From: Janthinobacterium sp. 344
GTDB lineage: Bacteria; Pseudomonadota; Gammaproteobacteria; Burkholderiales; Burkholderiaceae_D
Length of the DNA: 64,000 nt
Assembly (NCBI RefSeq): GCF_900112025.1
Contig: NZ_FOKL01000005.1
Span: forward strand, 372,001-436,000
Reading direction: 5' to 3'
Below the pieces are notes generated by a model, which saw only the letters and a list, made by a program, of their open reading frames with translations, was not told the DNA's origin and made no database searches. This document shows positions 8,459 to 17,900 of the stretch, in pieces. Both the position numbers and the translations under genes were made by a program. Position 1 is the stretch's first letter; each line of letters starts with the position of its first letter.

Positions 8459-9265
8459 TTAATGCCAGATGATGTCGCCTGACCCGCTCTTTTGCGTTTC
8501 ACGCTGGCGCGGGTTGCCGTAGACGTGGATGTCGCCGCTGCCGCGCAGGGTCAGGTTGGCGGCGTCGCGCACGAACAGGGTGCTCTGGCCCGAGCCTTGC
8601 AGGCTGACGCTGGCCTTGTCGGCGGCCAGGTGCTCGGCGTCGATATCGCCTGAACCGCTGAGGTCGGCGCGCACGAACTTGGTATTGCCGCTGGCGGCGA
8701 TGCGACCCGAACCCACCATTTCCAGCACCACGCTGTCGCTGTTGCCGGCGTTGATGTCGAGGTCGCCACTGCCATTGACGGTCGCCTGCACCTGCTTGTA
8801 GCGGCCCGTGAAGCTGACGTTGCCTGATCCCATCAATTCCAGGATAAAACTGTCGCCGGAAAAGCCCGTGATCTTGCTGTCGCCATTGCCGTGCACGTCC
8901 AGGCGTGTCAGGGCGGGCAGCACCAGTTCCACCTTGAGCGGCTGGCGGTGGTGGAACAGCATGCCTTTGGGGCCGATATGCAGGGTCGTGCCATCGGCCG
9001 TGGTGTCGACGTTCGACAGCAGGCGCTGCTCGCCGCTCACTTTCAGCGAGGGCGTGCTGCCGCGCCGCAGCACCAGGTCGATGGGACCGGCCAGGTCGAC
9101 GCTGGTGATGCTGGCGGAAACGGGCCGCGTGTCGCTGCGCACGGCGCGCCCGGCAGCGCTGCTGGGGCTGCTGATGCCCTTGGCGCGCAGCGCCGCATAC
9201 GACATGGCGATGAGGACCAGGGCCAGCAGGAACATGGACAGGCCGACTTTGAGCAAGCGTTTCAT
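8459..9265 (-). CDS. DUF2807 (GIN-domain) exported beta-helix protein
   Basis: A 268-residue protein with one N-terminal hydrophobic segment (MKRLLKVGLSMFLLALVLIA). It is followed by a long array of short strands with recurring NGSGDLDI, VGSGRI, SGSGDI and RGSGDI turns. This is the hallmark of the DUF2807 head GIN domain, a right-handed beta-helix found in exported adhesin-like or envelope proteins of unknown role. The ATG at 9265 has an AAAGG site. A 12-codon upstream extension overlaps the previous gene and is rejected. It is the last gene of a three-gene unit, 10 bases behind DUF1700. A similar DUF1700-DUF2807 pairing is common in Firmicutes. Confidence 0.85.
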   Translation of the reverse strand: MKRLLKVGLSMFLLALVLIAMSYAALRAKGISSPSSAAGRAVRSDTRPVSASITSVDLAGPIDLVLRRGSTPSLKVSGEQRLLSNVDTTADGTTLHIGPKGMLFHHRQPLKVELVLPALTRLDVHGNGDSKITGFSGDSFILELMGSGNVSFTGRYKQVQATVNGSGDLDINAGNSDSVVLEMVGSGRIAASGNTKFVRADLSGSGDIDAEHLAADKASVSLQGSGQSTLFVRDAANLTLRGSGDIHVYGNPRQRETQKSGSGDIIWH

Positions 9266-9275
9266 GGCAGCCTTT

Positions 9276-10076
9276 CTAGTGACCTTTGAGCAGGGAGACA
9301 TTCATGGCGATGTAGCGCCGGATGCCGATCAGGGTATAGCGGGTGACCACCAGGCTGAGCAGGAAGATGCCTATGCCGCCCAGCAACATGCCCATGCCGA
9401 AGACGGTTTGCGTGGTGCGCGCATCGCGGTCCAGGTCGGTTGAGATGCGGATGCCGCCGCCGGCCAGCGCCTCGGCCCGTTCCATCATGCGTGACGAGGT
9501 GTTCGCTGTTTCCGCCTGGTCCGTATCGCCCGCTTCGCCCTGTGCCGGGCCGGGGATGTTGTGCACCTCGATGCCCGTGTCGCCGATGGTGATGCGGGTT
9601 TCGCCCCTGTCGTCGCTATCGCCACCGTCATTGTCATGGATCAGCATGTAGCGCAGGGGGCCGTCGAGCACCAGCTCGTTGGCGCCGGACAGGCCGCTGG
9701 CCGTGATGGCGATGCCCGCCAGGTAAAAGCTCAGGCCGACGGCGTACAAGGCGGCCAGCAGGGCCGCATACACGGCGGCAGGCACGACCATGAAGAGGTT
9801 GAAGATGGCCAGGCCCACCAGCGAGACCAGCAGGCGCAGCAGGTTGACGGGGTTTTTTTTGTGCTCGAAGGCCTGGCGGTGCGTGCTGGTGCGCAAGGTC
9901 AGGGCGATTTTCTTCGGGTCGCCCAGGTCGGCGGCGATCTCTTGCTCGCTGCGGCCGGCGGCGGCGCCTTCGATGAAGGTCTGTTCGTAATAATCGAGCG
10001 TCTTGGCCACCAGGTCCGGTGGCAAGCCCGCCAGCGCGCGCCGCAGCGCCTCGAGATAATCTTGCTTGTTCATCAT
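9276..10076 (-). CDS. DUF1700 family membrane protein
   Basis: A 266-residue protein whose first 70 residues (YLEALRRALAGLPPD, DYYEQTF, DLGDPKKIA) form the helical DUF1700/HAAS domain. Then come hydrophobic segments at about 80-130 and a final one near 235-255. Proteins of this family often sit beside PadR-type regulators and DUF2807 proteins and are thought to work in envelope sensing. No PadR gene is here. Two consecutive ATG codons are possible; the second (10073) has the better distance from the AGGAAG site. It follows a 54-aa membrane peptide gene and precedes the DUF2807 gene. Confidence 0.85.
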   Translation of the reverse strand: MMNKQDYLEALRRALAGLPPDLVAKTLDYYEQTFIEGAAAGRSEQEIAADLGDPKKIALTLRTSTHRQAFEHKKNPVNLLRLLVSLVGLAIFNLFMVVPAAVYAALLAALYAVGLSFYLAGIAITASGLSGANELVLDGPLRYMLIHDNDGGDSDDRGETRITIGDTGIEVHNIPGPAQGEAGDTDQAETANTSSRMMERAEALAGGGIRISTDLDRDARTTQTVFGMGMLLGGIGIFLLSLVVTRYTLIGIRRYIAMNVSLLKGH

Positions 10077-10103
10077 ATTCTTCCTGTCTTCCGGTGCGCC
10101 GGG

Positions 10104-10268
10104 TCAGCCTACCGTCGGCAGCAGCATGCTCGCTTGGCTCAGCAGCAGCGGCATCCCCTGCGCTGGTTGTGCTTGCTGGCCGTCAATGACGAGCAGCATG
10201 GCCAGCGCCACGAGGGCCAGCACCGCCACGGCTTTCAAGCTGTTTTTCAAGTGCAAGGTGGTATGCAT
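10104..10268 (-). CDS. Small single-helix membrane protein (54 aa), unknown
   Basis: A 54-residue ORF (MHTTLHLKNSLKAVAVLALV at the start) with a GAGGA ribosome site 7 bases before the ATG. It has one hydrophobic helix at about residues 12-28, then a Gln/Pro-rich stretch and a hydrophobic tail ending LLPTVG. It lies 27 bases upstream of the DUF1700 gene on the same strand, so it is probably the first gene of that unit. No family is recognised. The helix could be a signal peptide rather than a stable anchor. Confidence 0.6.
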   Translation of the reverse strand: MHTTLHLKNSLKAVAVLALVALAMLLVIDGQQAQPAQGMPLLLSQASMLLPTVG

Positions 10269-10398
10269 GGTATTCCTCGTGGCGCGGCGGTTGTCGATGG
10301 TCAGACTGTACCCAAGCGCACACGGGCGCACCAGCACGGTGCGACAGAATGCAATTTGGCAGGGGCGAGCGACACCAGGGCGGGATGCACCGTCACGT

Positions 10399-11778
10399 CT
10401 ACTGTGGCTGGCGTGCCGCCTGCCGGCCTTCGCCGGCGGCCCTGGCCGCCGCCACGCCGCTGCGCACAGCCGCTTCGATGGTGGCCGGATAATCCTGCCT
10501 GCGGTCATCGCCGGCCGTATAGTCGCCGGCCAGCAGCAGGCCCGGCACGCCGCTGGCATTGCCGGGGCGGAGCAAGTCGGGCGTGCAGGCAAAGGTGGCG
10601 CGCTTTTCCGTGATCAGCTGGGTCCACAGCGGCTGCGCCAGTTCAGGCCGGCGCAACGCGTGCGCCAGCTGCGTGGCGATGGCTTGCGCCAGCGGCCCGT
10701 GGCCTTGTTCGGCGGCGGTACCCGAGGCGCTGATGACGACGGCCAGCAATCCGGCCTGCCCGGTGTCGAGCTGGCCCCGGTCGAAGACGAACTGGCCCCA
10801 GTGCTGTTGCTCTGGCGCATCGACGAGGGCGTAAAACGGCAAGTCCAGGCGCACGGAGGCGGCGTATTGCAGGTAGCAGGTGCTGATGGCTTCCGTGGTC
10901 AAGGCCTGCATCTGGCCGATGGACTGGTTCAGCCGGGCATCGGCCACGCCTTGCAGCAGGGCCGCCGCCTGTACGGACGAGGTGGCGACGATGACGGCGT
11001 CAAAGTGCTCTCCATCGTCGAGCTGCCAGCGGCCGTCCGCCAGGCTCTGCAAGGCGGCGACCTTGGCGCCCGTCTTCACCTGTCCGCCATGTTGCGCGAC
11101 GTAGCGGGCGGCGGCGTCGGGAAAGAGGGCGCTCAGGTCCGCTTTCGGGATCAGCATGTCGGATGCGCGGCGGCGGCGCGCGCCCAGGCTGTCGCGCAGC
11201 ACGTTGATGAAGACGCGGGCCGAGGCCCGCCCGGGCGGCGTGTTCAATGCCGCCAGGCACAGCGGATGCCACATCAGCCGGTTCAAGGTATCCGTCTGGT
11301 CGAAGCGCTGCAGCAATGCGCTGACGGTGCAATCGTTATGCAGTTGCCAGTCCATCCAGCGCATGGCTGTGGAAAAGCGCATCAAGGCCAGCTTGTCGGC
11401 GCGCCGTAAACCCTTGGCGCGCAGCAAGGCCCACGCCAGGTGCAGCGGCGCGGGCAGGCGCGGCGCAACGAAGTCCATGCCGCCGGAAGCGGCCGGATAG
11501 CGCATCTGCAGGGGCAGGGTGAGGATCAGTTCGGCAGGGTCCTGGCCCGCCAGCCGGATCAGGCGCAGGGTCTCCGTGTAGGCGCCCAGCAGGATGTGCT
11601 GGCCGTTGTCGAGTACGGTATTTTCCCTCTCCACCCGCCGCGCGCGCCCGCCCAGGGTGCGCGCCGCTTCGTAGAGCGTGACGGCATGGCCGGCGCGCGC
11701 CAGTTCCATGGCCGCCGCGCAACCCGCCCAGCCGCCGCCGATGACGGCGTAGCGCTGCTTCACGCGACTGTCAGCCAC
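10399..11778 (-). CDS. hpnE: Hydroxysqualene dehydroxylase
   Basis: A 459-residue FAD enzyme. The dinucleotide motif YAVIGGGWAGCAAAMELARAG is at residues 10-30, followed by LYEAARTLGGRARR. The C-terminus has GLLLAGDYTAGDD, which completes FAD binding. This is the amine-oxidase-like fold of HpnE, which reduces hydroxysqualene to squalene. The start is a GTG at 11778 that overlaps the end of hpnD by 8 bases, indicating translational coupling. It is the third gene of hpnC-hpnD-hpnE, which together turn two farnesyl diphosphates into squalene. Confidence 0.93.
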   Translation of the reverse strand: MADSRVKQRYAVIGGGWAGCAAAMELARAGHAVTLYEAARTLGGRARRVERENTVLDNGQHILLGAYTETLRLIRLAGQDPAELILTLPLQMRYPAASGGMDFVAPRLPAPLHLAWALLRAKGLRRADKLALMRFSTAMRWMDWQLHNDCTVSALLQRFDQTDTLNRLMWHPLCLAALNTPPGRASARVFINVLRDSLGARRRRASDMLIPKADLSALFPDAAARYVAQHGGQVKTGAKVAALQSLADGRWQLDDGEHFDAVIVATSSVQAAALLQGVADARLNQSIGQMQALTTEAISTCYLQYAASVRLDLPFYALVDAPEQQHWGQFVFDRGQLDTGQAGLLAVVISASGTAAEQGHGPLAQAIATQLAHALRRPELAQPLWTQLITEKRATFACTPDLLRPGNASGVPGLLLAGDYTAGDDRRQDYPATIEAAVRSGVAAARAAGEGRQAARQPQ

Positions 11779-12604
11779 GAACCCAGGTCTTCCAGGCCAG
11801 CCACAGTTTGCGGATCGGCGTCAGGGAAATGCGCTGTTTCAGCACGTGATAGCCGTCGCGCTCGACTTCGTTGAGCAGGGTGCGGTAGATGGCGGCCATG
11901 ATCAGGCCCGGGCGCTGGGCGCGGCGGTCCTCGGCCGGCAGCAGGGCGAAGGCGTCGTCATACGCCTGTTGCGCGCGCGCCACCTGGAAGCGCATGAGGT
12001 TTTCAAAGTTCTCGCTGTGGCGGGCATTCAGCAGGTCGGCCGCCGTGACATTGAATTGCTGCAACTCGCTGATGGGCAAATAGATGCGCCCCTTGCGCGC
12101 ATCTTCGCCCACGTCGCGGATGATGTTGGTCAGCTGGAAGGCATGCCCCAGCTTTTCCGCGTACAGCAGGGTTTCCGGACGCGTCGCGCCGAAGATGCTG
12201 GCCGACAGGATGCCCACCACGCTGGCGACGTGCCAGCAATAGCGGCTCATGGCCTGGTAATCGAGGTAGCGGGTCTGGTTCAAGTCCATTTCCATGCCAT
12301 CGATGATGGCTTGCAAATGCTTTTCTTCCAGTTGATACACGTCCAGGTGCGGCTGCAGCGCCCGCATCACGGGGTGCGTGGGATTGCCCTCGTACATGGC
12401 CTTGACTTCCTTGCGCCACCACACCAGCTTGGTACGTGCCACGGCCTCGTCCGTGCATTCGTCGACCGTGTCATCGACTTCGCGGCAGAAGGCGTACAGG
12501 GCCGTGATGGCCTTGCGGCGCTCGGCGGGCAGGAACAGGAAGCTGTAGTAGAAGCTGGAGCCGCTCTGGGCGGCCTTTTGTTGGCAGTATTCGTCGGGAG
12601 ACAT
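11771..12604 (-). CDS. hpnD: Presqualene diphosphate synthase
   Basis: A 277-residue prenyl-condensing enzyme of the squalene/phytoene synthase fold. Both aspartate-rich motifs are visible: YAFCREVDDTVDE at about residues 40-52 and NIIRDVGEDARKGRIYLP at about 165-182. It condenses two farnesyl diphosphates to presqualene diphosphate. I take the ATG at 12604; a TTG two codons earlier is in frame but has no advantage. It lies 46 bases downstream of hpnC. Confidence 0.94.
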   Translation of the reverse strand: MSPDEYCQQKAAQSGSSFYYSFLFLPAERRKAITALYAFCREVDDTVDECTDEAVARTKLVWWRKEVKAMYEGNPTHPVMRALQPHLDVYQLEEKHLQAIIDGMEMDLNQTRYLDYQAMSRYCWHVASVVGILSASIFGATRPETLLYAEKLGHAFQLTNIIRDVGEDARKGRIYLPISELQQFNVTAADLLNARHSENFENLMRFQVARAQQAYDDAFALLPAEDRRAQRPGLIMAAIYRTLLNEVERDGYHVLKQRISLTPIRKLWLAWKTWVRG

Positions 12605-12650
12605 AGTCAAAAGAGCAAGGGTTGCAGATCGAAGCCGCTATTCTATCGTC

Positions 12651-13523
12651 TTACAGAGTGGGCGACGGGGGAAAAGCCGTGTTTACTTGCGTCTCTTGCC
12701 GCAGGTTTTTGCGCGACATGCGCAGGGCGCGCCAGAAAATGATCAGCCAGTCGCGTTTTTCCAGCTTGGGGCGACGCCGGAAGACGTCGTAATTGACGGC
12801 CTCGATGCATTCGAGGATGCGCAAGCCCCCTTGCACCACCAGCCGCAACTCCCAGCCGATGCGCCCGCGCAAGCGCAGGGCCAGCGGCGCGCCGGACAGC
12901 ATCAGGGCCCGCGTGCGCGCCACCTCAAAGCGCATCAGCGCGCTCCATTTGCCGTGCGCCTCGGGACGCTCGAAGGCGGCGGGCGAGACGGCAAAGCGGG
13001 TCAGGTCTTCCATCGGCAGGTAGATGCGTTCCTTTTGCTGGTCGATGGCGACGTCTTGCAAGAAATTAATTAGTTGCAAAGCTGAACATATCGCATCGGA
13101 ATCGCGTACATTCTCTTCATCGGCCGCACCGTACAGGTGCAACATCAGCAGCCCCACGGGGTTGGCGGAGCGGGCGCAGTAGTCGAGCACGTCTTCGTAG
13201 CGCGCATAGCGCGTCGTTTCGACGTCCTGCTTGAAGGCGGACAGCAAGTCGTAGAACGGCTTCAGCGGCAGCTGGAACTTGGCGATGACGGCGGCCAGGC
13301 GCGCGAACATGGGATCGGACACGGTTTCCTGCCGCGCGATACGGTCCAGCGCTTCTTCGTAGGCGTGCAGGGCGGACAGGCGTTCCGCCGGCTTGGCGTC
13401 GCCTTCATCGGCCAGGTCGTCGGCGCTGCGGGCGAAGGCATAGATGGCCTCGACGGCAGGCACCAGGCGGCGCGGCAGTAAAAATGATGCTACAGGGAAA
13501 TTCTCGTAATGGTCTACAGGCAT
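12651..13523 (-). CDS. hpnC: Hydroxysqualene synthase (squalene synthase HpnC)
   Basis: A 290-residue squalene/phytoene synthase homologue starting MPVDHYENFPVASFLLPRR, the typical HpnC opening. The aspartate motifs appear as ARSADDLADEGD near residue 35 and NFLQDVAIDQQKERIYLP near residue 165. HpnC converts presqualene diphosphate to hydroxysqualene. The ATG at 13523 is preferred over a GTG two codons upstream because of AGAGAAG at a good distance. It leads the operon. No squalene-hopene cyclase gene is in this window, so whether the cell makes hopanoids cannot be judged here. Confidence 0.94.
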   Translation of the reverse strand: MPVDHYENFPVASFLLPRRLVPAVEAIYAFARSADDLADEGDAKPAERLSALHAYEEALDRIARQETVSDPMFARLAAVIAKFQLPLKPFYDLLSAFKQDVETTRYARYEDVLDYCARSANPVGLLMLHLYGAADEENVRDSDAICSALQLINFLQDVAIDQQKERIYLPMEDLTRFAVSPAAFERPEAHGKWSALMRFEVARTRALMLSGAPLALRLRGRIGWELRLVVQGGLRILECIEAVNYDVFRRRPKLEKRDWLIIFWRALRMSRKNLRQETQVNTAFPPSPTL

Positions 13524-13620
13524 GAACACACTTCTCTAGTCTTGCAGTTTTGTCCGACGTCCGGGCAACCCTGCGGTTGCGCCGGACGTTGTTCGTCTCA
13601 AGATTAATGACGCAAAAGTC

Positions 13621-13636
13621 ACTAAAAACTTTTAGT
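13621..13636. promoter_or_regulatory. Palindromic operator candidate between hpnC and the RND operon
   Basis: ACTAAAA and TTTTAGT form a perfect inverted repeat with 2 bases between. It lies in the AT-rich divergent interval 13524-13815, and a TATAAT (13643-13648) begins 6 bases after it. The layout suits a regulator controlling either the efflux genes or hpnC. No regulator gene is adjacent. The rest of the interval holds short AT-rich runs and no gene. Confidence 0.4.
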
Positions 13637-13815
13637 CGCGCTTATAATTAATAACCAGAAAGTCATTAAGGGTTTGACGCACCCCGCCATGACCACACTG
13701 ATATTGTCACAAATTTAAGGATATCGCGTGCGAAAAAATTTGGCTCACCCCCAATGGCAAGCAAAAAGTTTCCTCGCATAAAAATCTTACAGCCCGCATA
13801 GTAAAGGAAAATACC

Positions 13816-14985
13816 TTGTTTGCCCTGAAAACCCTGCGCCGCGAGACCGGCGCAACGACGCTTCCCGCCCTGCGCCTGGTGGCCGCCGCCGCCCTGGCGA
13901 TGACCTTGGCCGCCTGTTCCAAGCCCGTGCCGAAGGTGGAGGACGTGCGCCCCGTGCGCGCGATAGTATTGTCTAGCAGTAATGTTGATGTGAGTGCCGA
14001 GCTGGCGGGCGAGGTCGTTCCCCGCGTCGCGTCGCAGCTGGGCTTTCGCGTGGGCGGCAAGATCGTCGCGCGCAAGGTCGATGTGGGCGCCGTCGTCAAG
14101 AAAGGCCAGCTGCTGATGCAGCTCGATCCACTCGACCTGCAACTGGCGCAGGCGCAGTCCAAAGCGGCACTGGCCAGCGCGGAAACCAGCCGCGACCTGG
14201 CGCGCGCCGAGCTGAAACGCTATCAGGACTTGCGCGAGAAAAATTTCGTCAGCCAGGCGGTGCTCGATAGCAAGGACGCGGCCTACAAGGCGGCGCAAGC
14301 GAATTTTGAGGCTGCCCAGGCCGCTTACCGGGGCCAGGCCAACCAGTCCGGCTATGCCAGCCTGCTGGCCGATGCGGACGGCGTCGTCACGCGCATCGAT
14401 GCCGAAGTGGGGCAGGTGGTGTCGCCCGGCACGCCCGTGGTGCAGGTGGCGAAGTCCGGCGAAAAGGAAGTCGTGATCGGCATTCCGGAAGACAAGGTGG
14501 AGACCTTGCGCAAGGTCAAGGATGTCACCGTGCGCCTGTGGGCCGACCCGCAGCAGGGCTTGCCTGGCAAGATCCGCGAAGTGTCGCCCGTGGCCGATCC
14601 CGCCACGCGCACCTATATCGCCAAGGTCAGCATTCCCGATGCGCCGCAGGCGCGCCTGGGCATGACGGCCGTGGTGCAGTTCGCCTCGCAATCGGCCACG
14701 CCGCAGATCAAGGTGCCGCTGACGGCCCTGTTCAATGAGAAATCGCAAAGTTCCGTGTGGGTGGTGGAAAACGGCGTCGTCAAGCTGGTGCCCGTGACGG
14801 TGGGCGGCGTGGCCGGCAATGAGTTGCTGCTGACCTCGGGCGTGAAGGCGGGCCAGACGGTGGTCACGGCCGGCGTCAACCTGCTGAAACCGGGCCAGAA
14901 AGTCAGCATACTGGGCGCGGAAACGGCCGCGCCCGTGACGGCTGCCGCGTCCGCAGACGGCGTCGCGCTCGGAGCCGCCAAATGA
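13816..14985 (+). CDS. RND efflux periplasmic adaptor lipoprotein
   Basis: A 389-residue membrane-fusion protein of the HlyD/AcrA type. Translation probably starts at the TTG at 13816, which has AAAGGA 8 bases upstream; the first ATG lies inside the signal peptide. The signal ends in a lipobox (MTLAAC, about residues 29-34), so the protein is a lipid-anchored inner-membrane lipoprotein. Then come the lipoyl half (AELAGEVVPRVASQLGFRVG), a coiled-coil hairpin with alternating Ala/Glu/Arg at about 105-170, the second lipoyl half and a beta-barrel. It bridges the permease encoded next, whose ATG overlaps its stop, to an outer-membrane channel not encoded here. Confidence 0.9.
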   Translation: MFALKTLRRETGATTLPALRLVAAAALAMTLAACSKPVPKVEDVRPVRAIVLSSSNVDVSAELAGEVVPRVASQLGFRVGGKIVARKVDVGAVVKKGQLLMQLDPLDLQLAQAQSKAALASAETSRDLARAELKRYQDLREKNFVSQAVLDSKDAAYKAAQANFEAAQAAYRGQANQSGYASLLADADGVVTRIDAEVGQVVSPGTPVVQVAKSGEKEVVIGIPEDKVETLRKVKDVTVRLWADPQQGLPGKIREVSPVADPATRTYIAKVSIPDAPQARLGMTAVVQFASQSATPQIKVPLTALFNEKSQSSVWVVENGVVKLVPVTVGGVAGNELLLTSGVKAGQTVVTAGVNLLKPGQKVSILGAETAAPVTAAASADGVALGAAK

Positions 14986-17900
14986 AGGGCGGTTTCAATC
15001 TGTCACGCTGGGCGCTGGAACATATTCCACTGACGCGCTACCTGATGGCCGTGCTGCTGATCGGCGGCATGCTCAGCTATGCCAGCCTGGGCCAGGACGA
15101 AGATCCGCCGTTCACTTTCCGCGCCATGGTGCTGCAAGCCTACTGGCCCGGCGCGACGGCCCTGCAGATGGCCGAGCAGGTGACGGACAAGCTGGAAAAG
15201 AAGTTGCAGGAAACGCCCTACATCAATGAAATCACCAGCTATTCCAAGCCCGGTGAAACCTTGATCCTGCTTGAGCTGCGCGAATCGGCGCCGCCCAAGG
15301 AAACGGCGGCCGCCTGGTACCAGGTGCGCAAGAAGATCGGCGACATCAAGGGCACCTTGCCGGCCGGCGTGGTGGGGCCGTTCTTCAATGACGAGTTCGG
15401 CGACACGTACGGCTCCATCTTCGCCCTGTCCGGCGACGGTTTTACGTACGCGGAAATGAAGGATTATGCGGACAAGGTGCGCCAGGAGCTGCTGGCCGTG
15501 GGGCAGGTATCGAAGGTGGAACTGTTCGGCGTGCAGGATGAAAAGATCAATATCATCTTTTCGCACAAGAAATTCGCCCAGCTGGGCATTCCGTTTGATG
15601 CCATCGTGCAGCAGTTGTCCGAGCAAAACTCCATCAACGCCACGGGCGTGCTGGTCACGCCGACGGACAACCTGCAAGTGCGCGTGACGGGCGCCATGCT
15701 CACGGTCAAGGACCTGGAAAACCTGGAGCTGCGCGCCAACGACACCACCTTCCGCCTCGGTGATTTTGCCACCGTGAAACGCGAATTCGTCGATCCGCCC
15801 AAGGACAAGATGCGTTTCAATGGCAAGGAAGTGATCGGCCTGGGCGTGTCGATGGAAAAGGGCGGCAACATCATCGACATGGGCAAGGCCCTGCAAACGA
15901 CCGTCAGCCGCATGAAAAGCGAATTGCCGGTCGGCATAGAACTGCAGCGCGTGTCGAACCAGCCGGAAGCCGTGTCCGCGTCCGTGGGCGAATTCGTGCA
16001 TACCTTGATCGAAGCCATCCTGATCGTGCTGGCCGTCAGCTTTGTCGCGCTGGGCTTGCACACCAAGCCGCTGCGCATCGACGTGCGCCCGGGCCTGGTG
16101 GTGGCGCTGACCATCCCGCTGGTGCTGGCCGTCACCTTCCTGTGCATGCGCCTGCTCGACATCGACTTGCACAAGATTTCCCTCGGCGCCCTGATCATCG
16201 CGCTGGGCTTGCTAGTCGATGACGCCATCATCGCCGTCGAGATGATGGTGCGCAAGATGGAGGAGGGCATGTCGCGCTTCGACGCGGCCACGTTCGCCTA
16301 CACGTCCACGGCGATGCCCATGCTGACGGGCACCCTGATCACGGTGGCGGGATTTTTGCCCATCGGCCTGGCCAAGTCGGCCGCCGGGGAATACACATTC
16401 TCGCTGTTCTCCGTGAATGCGCTGGCGCTGATCATTTCCTGGGTGGTGGCCGTGGTCTTCACGCCGTACATTGGCTACATCTTGCTGAAGGTCAAGCCGC
16501 ACGCCCACAACGACCACGAATTGTTCGATACGCCGAATTTCCGCCGTTTCCGCCGCGCCGTCACCTGGTGCGTGGAATGGCGCAAGACGACGATTGCCGC
16601 CACCTTGGCCATCTTTGCGCTGGGCATCTATGGCTTCAATTTCATCGAAAAGCAATTCTTTCCCGATTCCAGCCGTCCCGAACTGATGGTGGAGATGTGG
16701 TCGCCCGAGGGCACGACGTTTGCCGCGAATGAAAAGCAGGTAAAGAAATTCGAAGCCTTTGTCGGCAAGCTCGACGGCGTGGAAAGCGTGACCAGCTATG
16801 TCGGCACGGGCAGCCCCCGCTTCTACCTGCCGCTGGACCAGATCTTCCCGCAGACCAACGTGTCGCAGGTGGTGGTATTGCCGAAGAGCCTGGCGGACCG
16901 CGAACGCCTGCGCCAGCAAATCGTCGATGTCTTCAAGAAGGATTTCCCGGAAGTACGGGGCAGGGTCAAGCTGTTGCCGAACGGGCCGCCCGTGCCGTAT
17001 CCCGTGCAATTTCGCGTCACGGGACCGGAAGTGGCCGGCGTGCGCGCCATTGCCGACCAGGTCAAGGACATCATGCGCGCCAACCCGAATACCCTGGGCG
17101 TCAATGACAACTGGAATGAATCGGTGAAGGTGCTGCGCCTGGACCTGGACCAGGACAAGATGCGCGCGCTGGGCGTGACCTCGAAAACGGTGATGCAGGC
17201 GGCCAACACCATCCTGTCCGGCACGGTCATCGGCCAGTTCCGCGAAGACAACAAGCTGATCGATATCCAGGTGCGCCAGCCTTTGGCCGAGCGGGCGACG
17301 ATTTCCGTGCTGAACGACACGAATATTCCGACGGCAACGGGCAAGTCCGTGCCCATCTCGCAGCTGGCGCGCGTGCATTTCGTCTGGGAGCCGGGCGTGG
17401 TGTGGCGCGACCGCCGCGAATGGGCGATCACGGTGCAGTCGGACGTGGTGGACGGCATCCAGGGCGCGACGGTGTCGACGCAGCTGGCGCCCCAGCTCGA
17501 TGCCTTGCGCGCCAAGCTGCCGGCCGGCTACCGCATCACGGTGAAAGGCGTGGCGGCCGACAGCGGCGAGGCGGAGGCGTCGATCGCGGCGAACCTGCCG
17601 CTGGCGATCTTCATCATCTTTACCTTGCTGATGCTGCAGCTGCACAGTTTCTCGCGCGCCTTGCTGGTGTTCCTGACGGGGCCGCTGGGCGTGGCGGGCG
17701 CCGCCTTTGCCTTGCTGGCGCTGGGCCGGCCGCTGGGTTTCGTGGCCAACCTGGGCATCATCGCCCTGTTCGGCATGATCATCCGCAACTCCGTGATCCT
17801 CGTCGACCAGATCGAGCAAGACATCAAGGATGGTTCGGCCCCATGGGATGCCATCATCGATTCGGCCGTGCGCCGCTGCCGCCCCATCGTGCTGACGGCG

